In this document: positions 8,291 to 18,001 of the stretch, in pieces
Numbering within the stretch: position 1 is the stretch's first letter
How the letters are laid out: every line of letters starts with the position of its first letter
Source: Janthinobacterium sp. BJB426
GTDB taxonomy: Bacteria; Pseudomonadota; Gammaproteobacteria; Burkholderiales; Burkholderiaceae_D
Reading direction: 5' to 3'
NCBI RefSeq assembly: GCF_002735705.1
Contig: NZ_PDZL01000002.1
Location: 1 to 64,000 of the forward strand
DNA: 64,000 nt
The notes under the pieces: model-generated
Database searches by the model: none
Told to the model about the DNA's origin: nothing
Seen by the model: only the letters and a program-made list of their open reading frames with translations
Made by a program: the position numbers and the translations under genes

Positions 8291-9433
8291 TTACACTTCG
8301 CGCGCCGGGCCGGTGTCTTGCATGCCAGCAAAGAACTGGACCAGGCTGTGCGGCGCGTCGTCGCCAAAGCACAGGCGCAGGATGCGCTCGGACTCCGCCG
8401 CCGCCACGCTGCTGCGCGCAAACAGCGCCGTTTCATACGCCAGCAGGGCCGCTTCCATGTCGCTTGGGTGCGCGGCAAGTGCCTGCGCCAGCTCGGCGCC
8501 ATCGAACATGGCGAGATTCGCGCCTTCGCCGGCCGGCGCCATCAGATGGGCAGCGTCGCCCAGCAAGGTCACGCCCGCCACGCGCTGCCAGGCGTGATCG
8601 ATGGGCAAGGTATGCACGGGGCGCGGCATGGGGGGCGTGTCCGCCTCCGTGATCAGGGCTGTCAGCGCCGGCGCCCAGCCGGCAAACTGGGCCGCGATGC
8701 GGGTCCGGGCGGCGGCGGGGTCGGCAAAATCGATGTCGGCCAGCCATGCCTCGGGCTTGCTCAGGGCCACATAGGCGTGCAGCACGCCATCGGCTTCGCG
8801 GTGCGCCTGTATACCCTTGCCGGGCGCCAGCGCAAACAGGGCGCCACCGCCTACGGCGTGCGCGCTGGCCGGGTGGCGGCGGTCGCTGTCAAACAGATAG
8901 GTTTCAATGAAGGCAATGCCGCTATACGCGGGCTGCGCGCTGGAAAGCAGCGGACGCACCTTCGACCAGGCGCCATCCGCACCCACCAGCAGATCGCTGG
9001 TGGCCGTGGCGCCGTGCGCAAAGCTCAGCCTGTGCTGGCAGCCGTCCAGCGTCGTGACGCCGGTCAGTTTATGCCCCCAGCGCACGGTGCCGGCCGGCAG
9101 CGACTCGAGCAGGAGCTTGCGCAGTTCGCCGCGCGCCACTTCGGGACGGCCGCCCGTGCCATCGTCTCCCTCTTCGAGCAGGACCGTGCCGTGCTGGTCG
9201 AGCACGCGGCTCGCTTCGCCGCCCGCATGGATGAGGGCGCGGAAGGCGTCATGCAGGCCGGCTGCCCATAGCGCTTGCTGGCCCGTGTCTTCGTGGATGT
9301 CGAGCATGCCGCCCTGGCGGCGCGCCTGCGGTGTAGCGTCCGCTTCATAGACGGTGGCGGCGATGCCGTGGACGTGCAGCGCGCGGGCGAGCATCAGCCC
9401 GCCCAGCCCTGCGCCGATGATGGCGATATGCAT
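8291..9433 (-). CDS. FAD-dependent monooxygenase (PHBH/TetX-like)
   Basis: A 380-residue class A flavoprotein monooxygenase. The Rossmann FAD motif is MHIAIIGAGLGGLMLARAL at the N-terminus, and the second FAD motif is GVTLLGDAAHLMAPAGEGANLAM near residue 290. The DG-type motif is LVGADGAWSKVRP. The ATG at 9433 has AAGGAAG four bases upstream, better than the upstream candidate at 9478. It diverges from a TetR gene with a perfect palindrome between them, so it is probably the regulated target. The protein resembles tetracycline or aromatic-compound hydroxylases; the real substrate is unknown. Confidence 0.88.
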   Translation of the reverse strand: MHIAIIGAGLGGLMLARALHVHGIAATVYEADATPQARRQGGMLDIHEDTGQQALWAAGLHDAFRALIHAGGEASRVLDQHGTVLLEEGDDGTGGRPEVARGELRKLLLESLPAGTVRWGHKLTGVTTLDGCQHRLSFAHGATATSDLLVGADGAWSKVRPLLSSAQPAYSGIAFIETYLFDSDRRHPASAHAVGGGALFALAPGKGIQAHREADGVLHAYVALSKPEAWLADIDFADPAAARTRIAAQFAGWAPALTALITEADTPPMPRPVHTLPIDHAWQRVAGVTLLGDAAHLMAPAGEGANLAMFDGAELAQALAAHPSDMEAALLAYETALFARSSVAAAESERILRLCFGDDAPHSLVQFFAGMQDTGPAREV

Positions 9434-9459
9434 GATGCTTCCTTGGTGTTGTCGATGAC

Positions 9460-9476
9460 GTGGAACAGTGTTCCAC
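9460..9476. promoter_or_regulatory. Perfect palindromic TetR operator
   Basis: GTGGAACA-G-TGTTCCAC is a perfect 8-1-8 inverted repeat. It lies in the 84-base space between the monooxygenase and the TetR gene, where it would cover both divergent promoters. A TetR dimer site is the natural reading. Confidence 0.75.
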
Positions 9477-9517
9477 AATAATTTTGCGGCAAGCCGGCAT
9501 CTGTGTCAAGATAAGCG

Positions 9518-10201
9518 ATGCCCAAGACAGTAGCGAACCCACCACGACGCGCCGACTCGCTGACGCGCGACACCATCATCGACGCCGCCATTGCCCTGCT
9601 CGACACAGCGGGCGAGGGCGGCCTGACGTTCCGCGCCCTGGCAACACGCCTGGCCACGGGGGCGGGGGCTATTTACTGGCACGTGGCCGACAAGGATGAT
9701 TTGTTTACGGCCGCCAGCGACGCCATCGTCGCCCGCGCCATGGATTCCGCTTCCCACGGCGACACGCCGCAGGCGGGCATCCGCGCCGTGGCGCTGGCCA
9801 TGTTCGAGGCGATGGATGCGCATCCATGGCTGGGCTCGGCCCTGTCGCGCGCGCCGGGCCAGCTGCCCACGGTGCGCATCCTGGAGCGCCTGGGCCGGCA
9901 AGTGGATGCCCTGGGCGTGCCGCAGGAAAAACAGTGGCTGGCGGCATGCACCTTGTTGAATTATTTGCTGGGCGTGAGCGGGCAGAATGCGGCCAACGCC
10001 GTCATCGCGCGCGACCAGGGCCTGGAGCGCGCGCATTTCCTCGACACCCTGGCGGGCGCCTGGTCACGCCTCGACGCGCAAGCGTTTCCGTTTGCCCGCA
10101 AGGTGGCGGGGCAATTGCGCGCGCACGACGACCGCGAGGATTTTCTGGCGGGGATAGACCTGATCGTGCATGGCATGCAGGCCCTGCAAGCGGACGACTA
10201 G
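9518..10201 (+). CDS. TetR-family transcriptional regulator
   Basis: A 227-residue regulator. The helix-turn-helix lies at about residues 16-60 (TRDTIIDAAIALLDTAGEGG, then FRALATRLATGAGAIYWHVADKDDL). The C-terminal helical domain is of the TetR_C type, for small-ligand sensing. It diverges from the FAD monooxygenase, and the palindrome at 9460-9476 lies between them, so the likely arrangement is a drug- or aromatic-responsive repressor controlling the monooxygenase and itself. The ligand is unknown. Confidence 0.88.
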   Translation: MPKTVANPPRRADSLTRDTIIDAAIALLDTAGEGGLTFRALATRLATGAGAIYWHVADKDDLFTAASDAIVARAMDSASHGDTPQAGIRAVALAMFEAMDAHPWLGSALSRAPGQLPTVRILERLGRQVDALGVPQEKQWLAACTLLNYLLGVSGQNAANAVIARDQGLERAHFLDTLAGAWSRLDAQAFPFARKVAGQLRAHDDREDFLAGIDLIVHGMQALQADD

Positions 10202-10887
10202 CCCAGCAGATACCCCAGCAGAGGCGCCAGCAGCACCGTCACGACGCCCGAGAAAATCATCGTCAGGCTGGCCACGGCGCCTTCTTCCGTGCCGGCCCGG
10301 CGCGCCACGGACAAGCCAAAGCCGTGCGCGGCCGCGCCATACGGGGCGCCACGGGCGATGCGCATGCGCAAGGGCAGCAGTTTCAATAACGGTTTGCCCA
10401 GCAGCAGGCCGAACAAGCCCGTCATCACCACGAATATGCCCGTCAGCTGGGCCGAGCCGCCCATGTGGCGCGACGCTTCCAGCGCGAACGGCGTCGACAC
10501 GGAACGGGCCAGCAGGCTGCGCGCCATGTCGCCGTGCACGCCCATCAGCCGGTCCAGCAGCAGGGTGGCGGCGACCGATGCGACGATGCCGGCGCAGCTG
10601 CCCAACGACAGGGCCAGCCAGTGCTTGCGGATCAGCTTGCGCTCCTGGAAGATGGGCAGCGCAAACGCGATGGTGGCGGGCCCCAGCAGCCACGGCAGCC
10701 AGCGCGTTTCGCCGAAATACGTGGCAAACGGGGTCGAGGTCGCCTGCACGATGACGATCAATATCGCCGAGGTGCAGATGGCGGGCGTGAGCAGGAAGTG
10801 GGGATGGCGGCGGTGCAGCGCCTGGTTGGCGTAGAACAGCACCAGGGTCAGCAGCAAGAACAGCAGCGACAGGACGAGGGTGCTCAT
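10198..10887 (-). CDS. LrgB/CidB-family membrane protein
   Basis: A 229-residue polytopic inner-membrane protein. The opening (STLVLSLLFLLLTLVLFYANQALHRRHPHF) and the conserved stretch RSVSTPFALEASRHMGGSAQLTGIFVVMTGLFG match LrgB. A second conserved part is GAAAHGFGLSVARRAGTEEGAVASL. The family acts with CidA/LrgA partners in murein hydrolase control or in metabolite (for example pyruvate) transport. The gene overlaps the LrgA-like gene by four bases and converges with the TetR gene at the other end, overlapping it by four bases. Confidence 0.9.
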   Translation of the reverse strand: MSTLVLSLLFLLLTLVLFYANQALHRRHPHFLLTPAICTSAILIVIVQATSTPFATYFGETRWLPWLLGPATIAFALPIFQERKLIRKHWLALSLGSCAGIVASVAATLLLDRLMGVHGDMARSLLARSVSTPFALEASRHMGGSAQLTGIFVVMTGLFGLLLGKPLLKLLPLRMRIARGAPYGAAAHGFGLSVARRAGTEEGAVASLTMIFSGVVTVLLAPLLGYLLG

Positions 10888-11342
10888 GCTTGCGCCCTGG
10901 CTGCGCGCTGGCGCAGCAGTTTTTGCAGGCGCAGCTTGCGTTCATAGCGGCACACCCCTTCCACGGTGAAGGCCGTGGCCAGCATCACGCTGGCAAAGCC
11001 CAGGCCGATATTCACGAAGAGCATCAGACCTTGCGTCTTCAGCAGCTGCGTAAATTGCACCACGGACACGACCAAGGGTATGAAGAACAGCAGCATGTTG
11101 GCCAGCAGCCAGTTCGCGCCCAGTGCGATGGCGGCCGGCCGCACCCAGCCGGCCAGCAACAGGGCCACCAGCACGAACAGGCCCACGACGCCGCCGGAAA
11201 ACGGCAAGTGCAACGCGGAAGCGGCCGCATCGGCTAGCCACCAGGCGGCGGTCAGGATGCCCACTTGCCACACGGTCTGCGCGGGCTGGCGCCAGGCAGG
11301 GATGGAGGGCAGGGCGGCGGTGGAACAGTGCAAGGCTTTCAC
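10884..11342 (-). CDS. CidA/LrgA-family membrane protein
   Basis: A 152-residue protein with four TM segments (ILTAAWWLADAAASALHL, VGLFVLVALLLAGW, ANMLLFFIPLVVSVVQF, LMLFVNIGLGFASVMLATAF). The motifs 'PGxxxGLxxL' (FSGGVVGLFVL) and 'ANMLLFFIP' are family marks. It is holin-like in topology. It is the first gene of the pair with the LrgB protein, and a LysR gene diverges from it, as in cidR-cidAB loci, so acetate/pyruvate-responsive control is likely. Confidence 0.88.
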   Translation of the reverse strand: MKALHCSTAALPSIPAWRQPAQTVWQVGILTAAWWLADAAASALHLPFSGGVVGLFVLVALLLAGWVRPAAIALGANWLLANMLLFFIPLVVSVVQFTQLLKTQGLMLFVNIGLGFASVMLATAFTVEGVCRYERKLRLQKLLRQRAARAQA

Positions 11343-11413
11343 GGCGGGCTTTCAAGCGGCAGGGGAAGTTTTCATTGTAGGGATCCCGCATCAAAAGATA
11401 AAATGACTTAAAC

Positions 11414-11430
11414 TCATGATTATCATTCGA
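11414..11430. promoter_or_regulatory. Fur-box-like sequence
   Basis: Read on the minus strand, AATGATAATCAT matches the core of the Fur consensus without mismatch. It lies in the 102-base space between the divergent LrgA-like and LysR genes. Whether Fur binds here is unknown; an AT-rich chance match or a LysR site is also possible. Confidence 0.4.
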
Positions 11431-11444
11431 TATTGGAATGCATC

Positions 11445-12353
11445 ATGGATATCCGCTCCCTGCGCTACTTCGTCGAAGTGGTCGAGCAAGCCAGTTTTAC
11501 GCGCGCGGCCGCCAGGCTGCACGTGACGCAACCCACCGTCAGCAAGATGGTCGCCCAGTTGGAACAGTCGCTGGACCTGGCCTTGCTCGACCGCGCGGGC
11601 AAGCGGTTTACCCTGACGGATGCGGGCCAGGTAGTGCTGTCGCGCGCGCATGAACTGCTGGCCCTGCACGCGGAGTTAAAAGTGGAGTTGCGCGACCTGC
11701 AACATCTGGAGCGGGGAGAATTAAGGGTCGGCGTGTCGCCGCAGACGCATTCCACCCTGGCGCCGTGGCTGGCCGAGTACCACCAGCGCTATCCCGGTAT
11801 CGAGCTGAAAATGTATGAAAGCGGCACGCAAGCCATCGAGCGCGACTTGCGCACGGGCACGGTGGAACTGGGCACCATGCTCGATTACCCGGGCAATGCG
11901 GCCACCTGGCAGGATTTCGAAGCCTTGCCCCTCGTGCGCTCGCCGCTGTGCCTGCTGGCCGCGCCCGGTTCTGCGTGGCAGGGACGCGCTTCCGTCGCCC
12001 TGGCCGAGCTGGCCGACAGCCCATTCATTTTCTATGGCGCCGCCTTTGCCCTGAATGATATCGTGCTGGACGCCTGCCAGCGGGCCGGTTTCGCCCCGCG
12101 CATCACGGGCCGCAGCGGCCAATGGGATTTCATTGCCTCGCTGGTCAGGCTGGGCGTGGGCATCTGCCTGCTGCCGAAGATGTATTGCGACACGCTGGAT
12201 CAAGCGCAATTTGCCGTCATTCCGCTGGCCGGTCCACCCGTGGAGTGGAATCTGATGCTGGCCTGGCGCCGCGGCGGGCGGCTGTCGTTTGCGGCGCGGG
12301 CCTGGCTCGAACTCGTCAGGGTGGGCATGGCGGACGCGGCCCGTTTACAATAG
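11445..12353 (+). CDS. LysR-family transcriptional regulator, CidR-like position
   Basis: A 302-residue LysR protein. The winged helix is at the N-terminus (DIRSLRYFVEVVEQASFTRA, then LHVTQPTVSKMVAQLE). The ligand-binding domain follows at about residues 90-290. The ATG at 11445 is preferred over a TTG at 11433 because MDIRSLRYF is the standard LysR opening. It diverges from the CidA/LrgB pair, so it is the probable activator of that pair. The effector is unknown. Confidence 0.9.
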   Translation: MDIRSLRYFVEVVEQASFTRAAARLHVTQPTVSKMVAQLEQSLDLALLDRAGKRFTLTDAGQVVLSRAHELLALHAELKVELRDLQHLERGELRVGVSPQTHSTLAPWLAEYHQRYPGIELKMYESGTQAIERDLRTGTVELGTMLDYPGNAATWQDFEALPLVRSPLCLLAAPGSAWQGRASVALAELADSPFIFYGAAFALNDIVLDACQRAGFAPRITGRSGQWDFIASLVRLGVGICLLPKMYCDTLDQAQFAVIPLAGPPVEWNLMLAWRRGGRLSFAARAWLELVRVGMADAARLQ

Positions 12354-12378
12354 GCGCTCGCCAACCACCGTCAAGAAT

Positions 12379-13197
12379 ATGAAGAATATCGGTAAAACAA
12401 GACTGAAACGCACGGCCGGCTCGCTGCTGCTGGGATTGTTGTGCACCGTGGGCCTGATGAGCGAAATGGGCTACGCCCAGGCCGCCATTCCCGTGTATGG
12501 CTATTTCGTCAAGAATACCTATCCGCACGACCCCCAGGCGTTCACCCAGGGCTTGCTGTTCAAGGATGGCCACCTGTATGAAAGCACGGGCCAGAACGGC
12601 CAGTCTTCCTTGCGCAAGGTGGAATTGGCGACGGGCAAGGTCTTGCAGAAAACCATGCTGGACAAGACAGTGTTTGGCGAAGGCATCACGGACGTGGGCG
12701 ATGAAATCCTGGGCCTGACGTGGATTTCGCAAACCGGCTATGTCTTCGACCTGAAGACCTTCAAATTGAAACGCAAATTCAGCTACCAGGGCGAAGGTTG
12801 GGGCCTGGCCAGCGACAGTCAATTCGTCTACATGAGCGATGGCACGTCCGCCATCCGCGTGCTCAATCCGAAAACCCTGGCCGAGGTGCGCCGCTTCGAG
12901 GTGAAGGCCGAGGGCCGCGCCATCGAGCGTCTGAACGAGCTGGAAATGGTCGACGGGCAATTGTTTGCCAATGTGTGGGGCGCGGACGTGATCGCCCGCA
13001 TCGACCCGGCCAGCGGCAAGGTTGTCGGCTGGATCGACCTGACGGGCTTGCTGCCGCCCGGGCAGCGGGGCACGGCCAATCCCGACGCCGTGCTCAACGG
13101 CATCGCCTGGGATGCGCGTGGCAAGCGCCTGTTTGTCACGGGAAAACTGTGGCCCAAGCTGTTCGAGATCGAGCTGATCGAAATCCAGCGACGTTGA
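12379..13197 (+). CDS. Glutaminyl-peptide cyclotransferase (bacterial/plant type)
   Basis: This enzyme cyclises N-terminal Gln of peptides to pyroglutamate in the periplasm. The 272-residue protein starts at ATG 12379, giving a signal peptide ending GYAQA. Family signatures are YPHDPQAFTQGLLF, LYESTGQNGQSSLRKVEL, FGEGITDVG and LNELEMVDGQLFANVWG, which form the five-bladed propeller typical of this class. Length fits the family. It is followed by two secreted proteins on the same strand that may form a loose cluster with it. Confidence 0.9.
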   Translation: MKNIGKTRLKRTAGSLLLGLLCTVGLMSEMGYAQAAIPVYGYFVKNTYPHDPQAFTQGLLFKDGHLYESTGQNGQSSLRKVELATGKVLQKTMLDKTVFGEGITDVGDEILGLTWISQTGYVFDLKTFKLKRKFSYQGEGWGLASDSQFVYMSDGTSAIRVLNPKTLAEVRRFEVKAEGRAIERLNELEMVDGQLFANVWGADVIARIDPASGKVVGWIDLTGLLPPGQRGTANPDAVLNGIAWDARGKRLFVTGKLWPKLFEIELIEIQRR

Positions 13198-13278
13198 TGT
13201 TTCCTATCGGACAGTGTTGCTGGCGAGGAATCGTTTAGAATTCTGATTCTTCGCCCCGTGCGACCTTTACAGGATGCC

Positions 13279-14133
13279 ATGCTGTCCCTATCTTTATGCC
13301 GCCTGGCGGCTGCCGCCAGCTTGCTTGCCGCCGTCCTGCCCGCCGCGCAGGCGCAAACATCCTACGTGCCGGTGATGAAGCAATACGGCGATTTTGTCGT
13401 CACGCGTGACCGCCACGACCCGCTCGTTACCTTGACTTTCCGCAAGCACGGCTATTGGCCCGGCGGCGCGCGCGAAGTGGTGGAAGTGCGGCCGATCAAG
13501 GCCACGCGCGAAGGCCAGCCCATGCTGCTGGCCTTCACCAAGGGCTATACGGGGCAGGGCACGATATTGATCGGCGTGCAGAATGGCGAACCGCTGATGC
13601 GCCCCATCAGTCCCATGCAGCGCGACAACATGGTGCGCACGGAACGCGACCCCGAATGGGGCGTGCCGCAGCCGGGCAACAGCGAGGTGCTGCTGTTTCC
13701 CCGCGACGGACGCGCCCTCGATACGGGCACGGGCGAACTGCTGTGGTTTGACGTGCCGGGCAACGTCAGGGGCGATTATCCGCATGCCATGCTCGTCTCC
13801 GTCTCGCCCGACGGGCGGCGCGGCGCCTATCTGACGAATGCGCTGACGAAGGTGGGCATCATCGTTGCCACGCGCGACGACGGCGTGGCCGGTGAGCTGG
13901 CCTTGCCGCCGGACACCTATCAACGGTGGCTGAAGCCCTTGTCGGACGCCGCTTCCGCGCAGGCGGGCGCCGCCATCAAGGCGCGCCAGGGCCGCACGGA
14001 TTCGATCCGCATCCGGCGCGAGCTGGAACTGGCCTGGTTCGGCCAGCAATTTCAATGGAAACAAGGCAAGAACGGCTTGCAAGTGACGGGGCTGGGCCTC
14101 ATTTCCGCGCCGCCGGAAGGAAAACAGCCATGA
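13279..14133 (+). CDS. Secreted protein of unknown function
   Basis: A 284-residue protein starting at ATG 13279, which has AGGA four bases upstream; an upstream GTG at 13258 is weaker. The signal peptide ends PAAQAQ. The mature part contains short repeat-like segments (LTFRKHGYWPGGAREVVEV, LMRPISPMQRDNMVRTERD) but no motif I recognise. It is coupled to the next gene, a lipoprotein, by an ATGA overlap, so the two probably act together in the envelope. Confidence 0.6.
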   Translation: MLSLSLCRLAAAASLLAAVLPAAQAQTSYVPVMKQYGDFVVTRDRHDPLVTLTFRKHGYWPGGAREVVEVRPIKATREGQPMLLAFTKGYTGQGTILIGVQNGEPLMRPISPMQRDNMVRTERDPEWGVPQPGNSEVLLFPRDGRALDTGTGELLWFDVPGNVRGDYPHAMLVSVSPDGRRGAYLTNALTKVGIIVATRDDGVAGELALPPDTYQRWLKPLSDAASAQAGAAIKARQGRTDSIRIRRELELAWFGQQFQWKQGKNGLQVTGLGLISAPPEGKQP

Positions 14134-14777
14134 CACTACCCAAACTGATCGCGGGCTGCTTCGCCGCCTCCTTGCTGGCCGGCTGCGTGCACGGCGAAAC
14201 GTTCCCCAAGGATTATCTGGCGCAAGATATCGACAAGCAACAAGCCTTGCTGGAACTGGACGTGGTCTTCGGCAAAGAGCCCGATGACAAGCTGACGTCG
14301 CGCGTGACGGCCCGCAATACCGTGGAATACGCGGGCGCGCCGCATATCGTCGTGCCGTTTTACCAGAAGGGACTCGGCTTCGACCAGGGTTTTGCCGGCA
14401 CCTATATCTTTGCCGTCGTGTATCCCGTTGCCAAGGTCGAGACGGCCACGGCCAGCAGCCGCGTCTTCGGCCAGAAACTTGATGGCCAGCAGCCGGGCAG
14501 CCCCCGCTACCGCTTCCGCGTGCCGGGCAAGGCGCAGTGGAACAGCAATGAAACCTTCATGCTGGGCTTTGAGCGCAAGGGCCGCCGCGAAGAAATCACT
14601 TTCCGCTTCAGCAACGAGCAAAGCTGCCCGTCCGCCTTCCTGGCCACCACGCCAAAATATGGCTTCCCCATCAAGGTCGTCGCCACGTTCAAGGATAACA
14701 AAGGCTGCCTGAAAGTATGCGACAGCCGCGACCAGTGGCCGGGCTTCTGCGCCTTCCAGCCGCCGCCGGCGGCTTAA
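14130..14777 (+). CDS. Lipoprotein of unknown function
   Basis: A 215-residue lipoprotein with signal peptide and lipobox (LLAGC, Cys at residue 17). The start is ATG 14130, overlapping the stop of the previous gene. The mature part has a central domain of mixed strands (VTARNTVEYAGAPHIVVPFYQ) and four more cysteines in the last third (EQSCPS, KGCLKVCDS, GFCAF), possibly two disulfides. I do not recognise the family. Inner versus outer membrane sorting cannot be decided with confidence. Confidence 0.65.
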   Translation: MTLPKLIAGCFAASLLAGCVHGETFPKDYLAQDIDKQQALLELDVVFGKEPDDKLTSRVTARNTVEYAGAPHIVVPFYQKGLGFDQGFAGTYIFAVVYPVAKVETATASSRVFGQKLDGQQPGSPRYRFRVPGKAQWNSNETFMLGFERKGRREEITFRFSNEQSCPSAFLATTPKYGFPIKVVATFKDNKGCLKVCDSRDQWPGFCAFQPPPAA

Positions 14778-15047
14778 CTATCATCGTGCAAGCCACGCGC
14801 CGGCGCTTGCCGGTGCGGCGCTTATACACGCGCGCGTTTTGCCGATTCTATTCAATTGTCATCGAATGGCAGCTGAAAACGCCTATTTTCATGGCCCAGG
14901 GCTGGCGGCATTGGCCCTTGCTCAGCGCATAAATCTTGCCGCAAAAGTATCTTTCTCAGGCGTATGATTTCCTTGCCGTGAACAGCGCACACAGATGGCG
15001 CGACCCGGCCCGATATCCGAAACGCATCCTTCCTGTGGAGATACAGA

Positions 15048-17072
15048 ATGAAAATGCCCGTTTTAGGAAGCACCCAGCCCGCCATTACCAAGCGCCCGCT
15101 CGACATGCTGGACACCGACAAGGCCGCCGTGCGCGCCATCGCCCAGGCGGCCGTCAGCGTGGAACTGTTCACCATACCCCTGTACATGGCCACCATGTAC
15201 TCGATCCACGGCACGCACCAGATCAACTCGAAAGGCATCACCTATTATGAAGGCCGCCAGTGGCCGGGCATGGGCACCACGGCCCGGCCCGAGCTGAAGG
15301 AACAGAAGGCTTTCAATATCATCTTCAGCGTCTTTATCCAGGAAATGCTGCACCTGCAGATGGCAGCCAACCTGGCCACGGCCATCGGCACGGCGCCATG
15401 CTTCACGGGCTCGGAGCTGCAATCGCAGGACCACGGCTGGACCTGCTATGGCAAGGATCGCACCGTGATCCCGCACATCGTCGACTTGCAGGATACGGCC
15501 GATTACCGCCACGTGCGCGTCAACCTGGAAGAACTGAACACCAATCAGTGCGACCTGTTCCTCGCCATCGAGCAGCCCGAGGAGCAGGCACGCGCCCAGC
15601 TGGCGGAGTTCGACAAGCACAACCACACCAAATACTTCCCGGAAGTGCCGCTGCCGGGCTGGACACCGGGCAAGCACGTGCAGGACTTGCCCCTGTTCGG
15701 CACCATCGGCTACATGTACGAATGCTATGCGCGCTACATCAGCATCGAATACACGGATGGCCAGACCCTGTGGCACAAGCTGTTCGTCAATGGCTCGGTG
15801 CAGCAGGACATGTTCAACAGCCAGGTCCAGGGCCACGCGCGGGCGGAATTTCCCCGCTTCGACGCCTGCTTCGGCCCGCAGGACCAGGATGGCGGACAGA
15901 CTGGCTCGTTCAACAAGGCCATCGACATGATGGCGGCCATCACGGACCAGGGCGAGGGCAGCGCAACTGCCATCCAGCGCTACCGCCGCGACGCGGCGCA
16001 GCGCCTGATGGCCGTGCAGCCAGACTACCGCGAAGACCTGGATGCCTTGAAGTGCGATTATCCGTCTTACGCGAACAATGGCAAGGATGCCGAATCGCGC
16101 GACGCGCAGGCGCGCCACGACAGCGCCCGGTTCGACCACTACGAGCGTTTCCGCCAGGTCAAGGCCATGCTCCCAGTGCAGACCTGGGCCGGCTGGCACG
16201 CGGAAGGGGGCTGCTGGAGCGCGGCCATGCTGACCAACGAGCGCTACAACCCGGCCACCGCACCACAGAACATCCCCGCGCCGGCCGCCGTGGCGGGCGC
16301 CCTGAACCGCCTGAAGGACGCCAGCGGCACCCTGGAGATGCTGAGTACGGTGGCCACGGGCGCCATCTATGGCATCACTTCCGTGCTGGACAAGTACTGG
16401 CTGAACCAGCAACTGGACTTCCCGTATCCGTCGATGGTGGGCGCGGGCGACCGCATGGCCATCTGCTGGGCCGTGCTGGGCCAGGCGCCGAACCTGGCGA
16501 CGGGCGTGCCGCTGGCCGAGAAAAGCGTGCTGTACCACGCCTGCCAGGGCATGCACCTGGAAGGCGAAGCCTCGTCCACCTGCGCCGCGCTGGCCGTCTA
16601 TCACACTTGCCGGGGCTCCAACGGCTGCCACGCCCAGGGCGGCTGCGGCTTTGCCCAGGCCGACACGGGCGGCTCGTCCTGCGGCCACTCGGTCAAGCTT
16701 GCCGCGTCGCCGGGCACGCCATGCTATGTGCCGCCGCCTCCGCCGCAGCCCGATAAAGTCTACAGCGCGCCCAGCGACAACAAATGCGGCGGCTTCGGCG
16801 GCTGCGCCGTGCCGATTTCGGCCTCGCAACTGTATCCGAACACCACGGGCAAGGAACCGCCCGCGCCGGCCACCATGACCCTGTACGACTTTGGCCCCGC
16901 GCCCGACCACCGCAGCATTCCGCTGGGCCAGACCATGCGCTTCGCGCTCGGCGACAATGTATACGACAAGGCCTGGGAAGCCTACGGCAAGGTGATGGCG
17001 GCGCGCGGCACGCCGGTGGGAGCGCCGCCTGCGCCCACCGACCTGCGCCTGGCCTTGCCGCCGTCGACCTGA
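15048..17072 (+). CDS. Ferritin-like protein with Cys-rich C-terminal segment (MNIO-operon first gene)
   Basis: A 674-residue protein. The N-terminal half holds a ferritin-like region of the kind found in VioB-type proteins: [18 protein letters not shown] supplies an early Glu, [20 protein letters not shown] an E-x3-H pair, and [12 protein letters not shown] a later Glu. From about residue 497 to 590 it carries nine cysteines in Gly-rich context (for example [10 protein letters not shown] and NKCGGFGGC), then a Pro-rich link and a short C-terminal domain. No signal peptide is seen. Its stop overlaps the start of the DUF692 gene. RiPP substrates of DUF692 enzymes are often Cys-rich, so this tail is a candidate modification site; that is inference. 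Start: ATG 15048 with GGAG eight bases upstream. Confidence 0.75.
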   Translation: MKMPVLGSTQPAITKRPLDMLDTDKAAVRAIAQAAVSVELFTIPLYMATMYSIHGTHQINSKGITYYEGRQWPGMGTTARPELKEQKAFNIIFSVFIQEMLHLQMAANLATAIGTAPCFTGSELQSQDHGWTCYGKDRTVIPHIVDLQDTADYRHVRVNLEELNTNQCDLFLAIEQPEEQARAQLAEFDKHNHTKYFPEVPLPGWTPGKHVQDLPLFGTIGYMYECYARYISIEYTDGQTLWHKLFVNGSVQQDMFNSQVQGHARAEFPRFDACFGPQDQDGGQTGSFNKAIDMMAAITDQGEGSATAIQRYRRDAAQRLMAVQPDYREDLDALKCDYPSYANNGKDAESRDAQARHDSARFDHYERFRQVKAMLPVQTWAGWHAEGGCWSAAMLTNERYNPATAPQNIPAPAAVAGALNRLKDASGTLEMLSTVATGAIYGITSVLDKYWLNQQLDFPYPSMVGAGDRMAICWAVLGQAPNLATGVPLAEKSVLYHACQGMHLEGEASSTCAALAVYHTCRGSNGCHAQGGCGFAQADTGGSSCGHSVKLAASPGTPCYVPPPPPQPDKVYSAPSDNKCGGFGGCAVPISASQLYPNTTGKEPPAPATMTLYDFGPAPDHRSIPLGQTMRFALGDNVYDKAWEAYGKVMAARGTPVGAPPAPTDLRLALPPST

Positions 17073-18001
17073 TGCGGCACGCCGTGCACGCGGTGGCGCC
17101 ACGCCTGGGCTTGCCGAACCTGGGCCTGGGCGTGGGGCTGCGCCCGCCGCACTATGCGCACATCCTGCGCCACGGACCGCAGGTGGACTGGTTCGAGATC
17201 ATCAGCGAGAATTTCATCGACAACCACGGCTATGCGCGCCATGTGCTGGAGCAGGTGGCCGCGCAAGTGCCCATCGTCATGCATGGCGTGTCGCTGTCGA
17301 TCGGCAGCAGCGATCCCCTGAGCCTGGCCTACCTGCGCAAGCTGCGCCAGCTGGCCGAAGAGTTCCGGCCCGCGTGGATTTCCGACCACCTGTGCTGGAC
17401 GGGCGCCGCCTCGCTCAACAGCCACGATTTGCTGCCGCTGCCGCTGGACGAGGCCAGTCTGCGCCACGTGGCGGGGCGCGTGCGCCAGGTGCAGGAATTC
17501 CTGGGCCGTCCCCTGATCCTGGAAAACCCCAGCAGCTACGTGGAGTTTGCCCAGTCCAGCATGCCGGAATGGGAATTCCTGGGCCGCCTGGCCGAGGACA
17601 CAGGTTGCGGACTCTTGCTCGACGTCAACAATGTCCACGTCAGCGCGCATAACCACGGCTATGACGCGGCCGCCTACATCCGCCAGTTGCCGCACGCGCA
17701 CATCGTGCAGATTCACCTGGCCGGGCCGACCGTGTGCGGCGCCGTGCTGATCGATACCCACGACGCGCCCGTGCCGGCCGCCGTCTGGCGGCTGTACGCG
17801 CTGGCGCAGCAGCTGACGGGCGGCGTGTCGGCCCTGCTGGAATGGGATGCGAAGATTCCGCCATACCCGCAACTGCTGCTTGAACTGGACAAGGCGCGCG
17901 CGGCCGGGCGGGGAGAATTCGCCGTTGCAGTGCCAGCCACGGCTGCCGCCGCCGTCTCCACGCCGCTGGGTTTTCACCTGGAGGCGGCCCATGCGCCGTA
18001 G
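17072..18001 (+). CDS. DUF692 multinuclear non-heme iron oxidative enzyme (MNIO, MbnB-like)
   Basis: A 309-residue TIM-barrel enzyme. Known members (MbnB, TglH) use two or three iron atoms to modify cysteine or Asp residues of peptides. Candidate metal ligands are all present: the His in [11 protein letters not shown], Glu/Asn in FEIISENF, His in [11 protein letters not shown], Asp/His in ISDHLCW, Glu in [10 protein letters not shown], Asp/Asn/His in [15 protein letters not shown], His in QIHLAG, Asp/His in IDTHDAP and Glu in LLEWDAKIP. It starts at ATG 17072 on the stop of the ferritin-like gene, and the DUF2063 gene starts within it, so the three are translationally coupled. No separate small precursor gene is seen. 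Confidence 0.92.
   Translation: MRHAVHAVAPRLGLPNLGLGVGLRPPHYAHILRHGPQVDWFEIISENFIDNHGYARHVLEQVAAQVPIVMHGVSLSIGSSDPLSLAYLRKLRQLAEEFRPAWISDHLCWTGAASLNSHDLLPLPLDEASLRHVAGRVRQVQEFLGRPLILENPSSYVEFAQSSMPEWEFLGRLAEDTGCGLLLDVNNVHVSAHNHGYDAAAYIRQLPHAHIVQIHLAGPTVCGAVLIDTHDAPVPAAVWRLYALAQQLTGGVSALLEWDAKIPPYPQLLLELDKARAAGRGEFAVAVPATAAAAVSTPLGFHLEAAHAP

Noticed and set aside
15063-17102. A 679-codon minus-strand open frame across the ferritin-like gene
   Set aside because: Antisense shadow; its translation is low-complexity and rich in Arg, His and Val.
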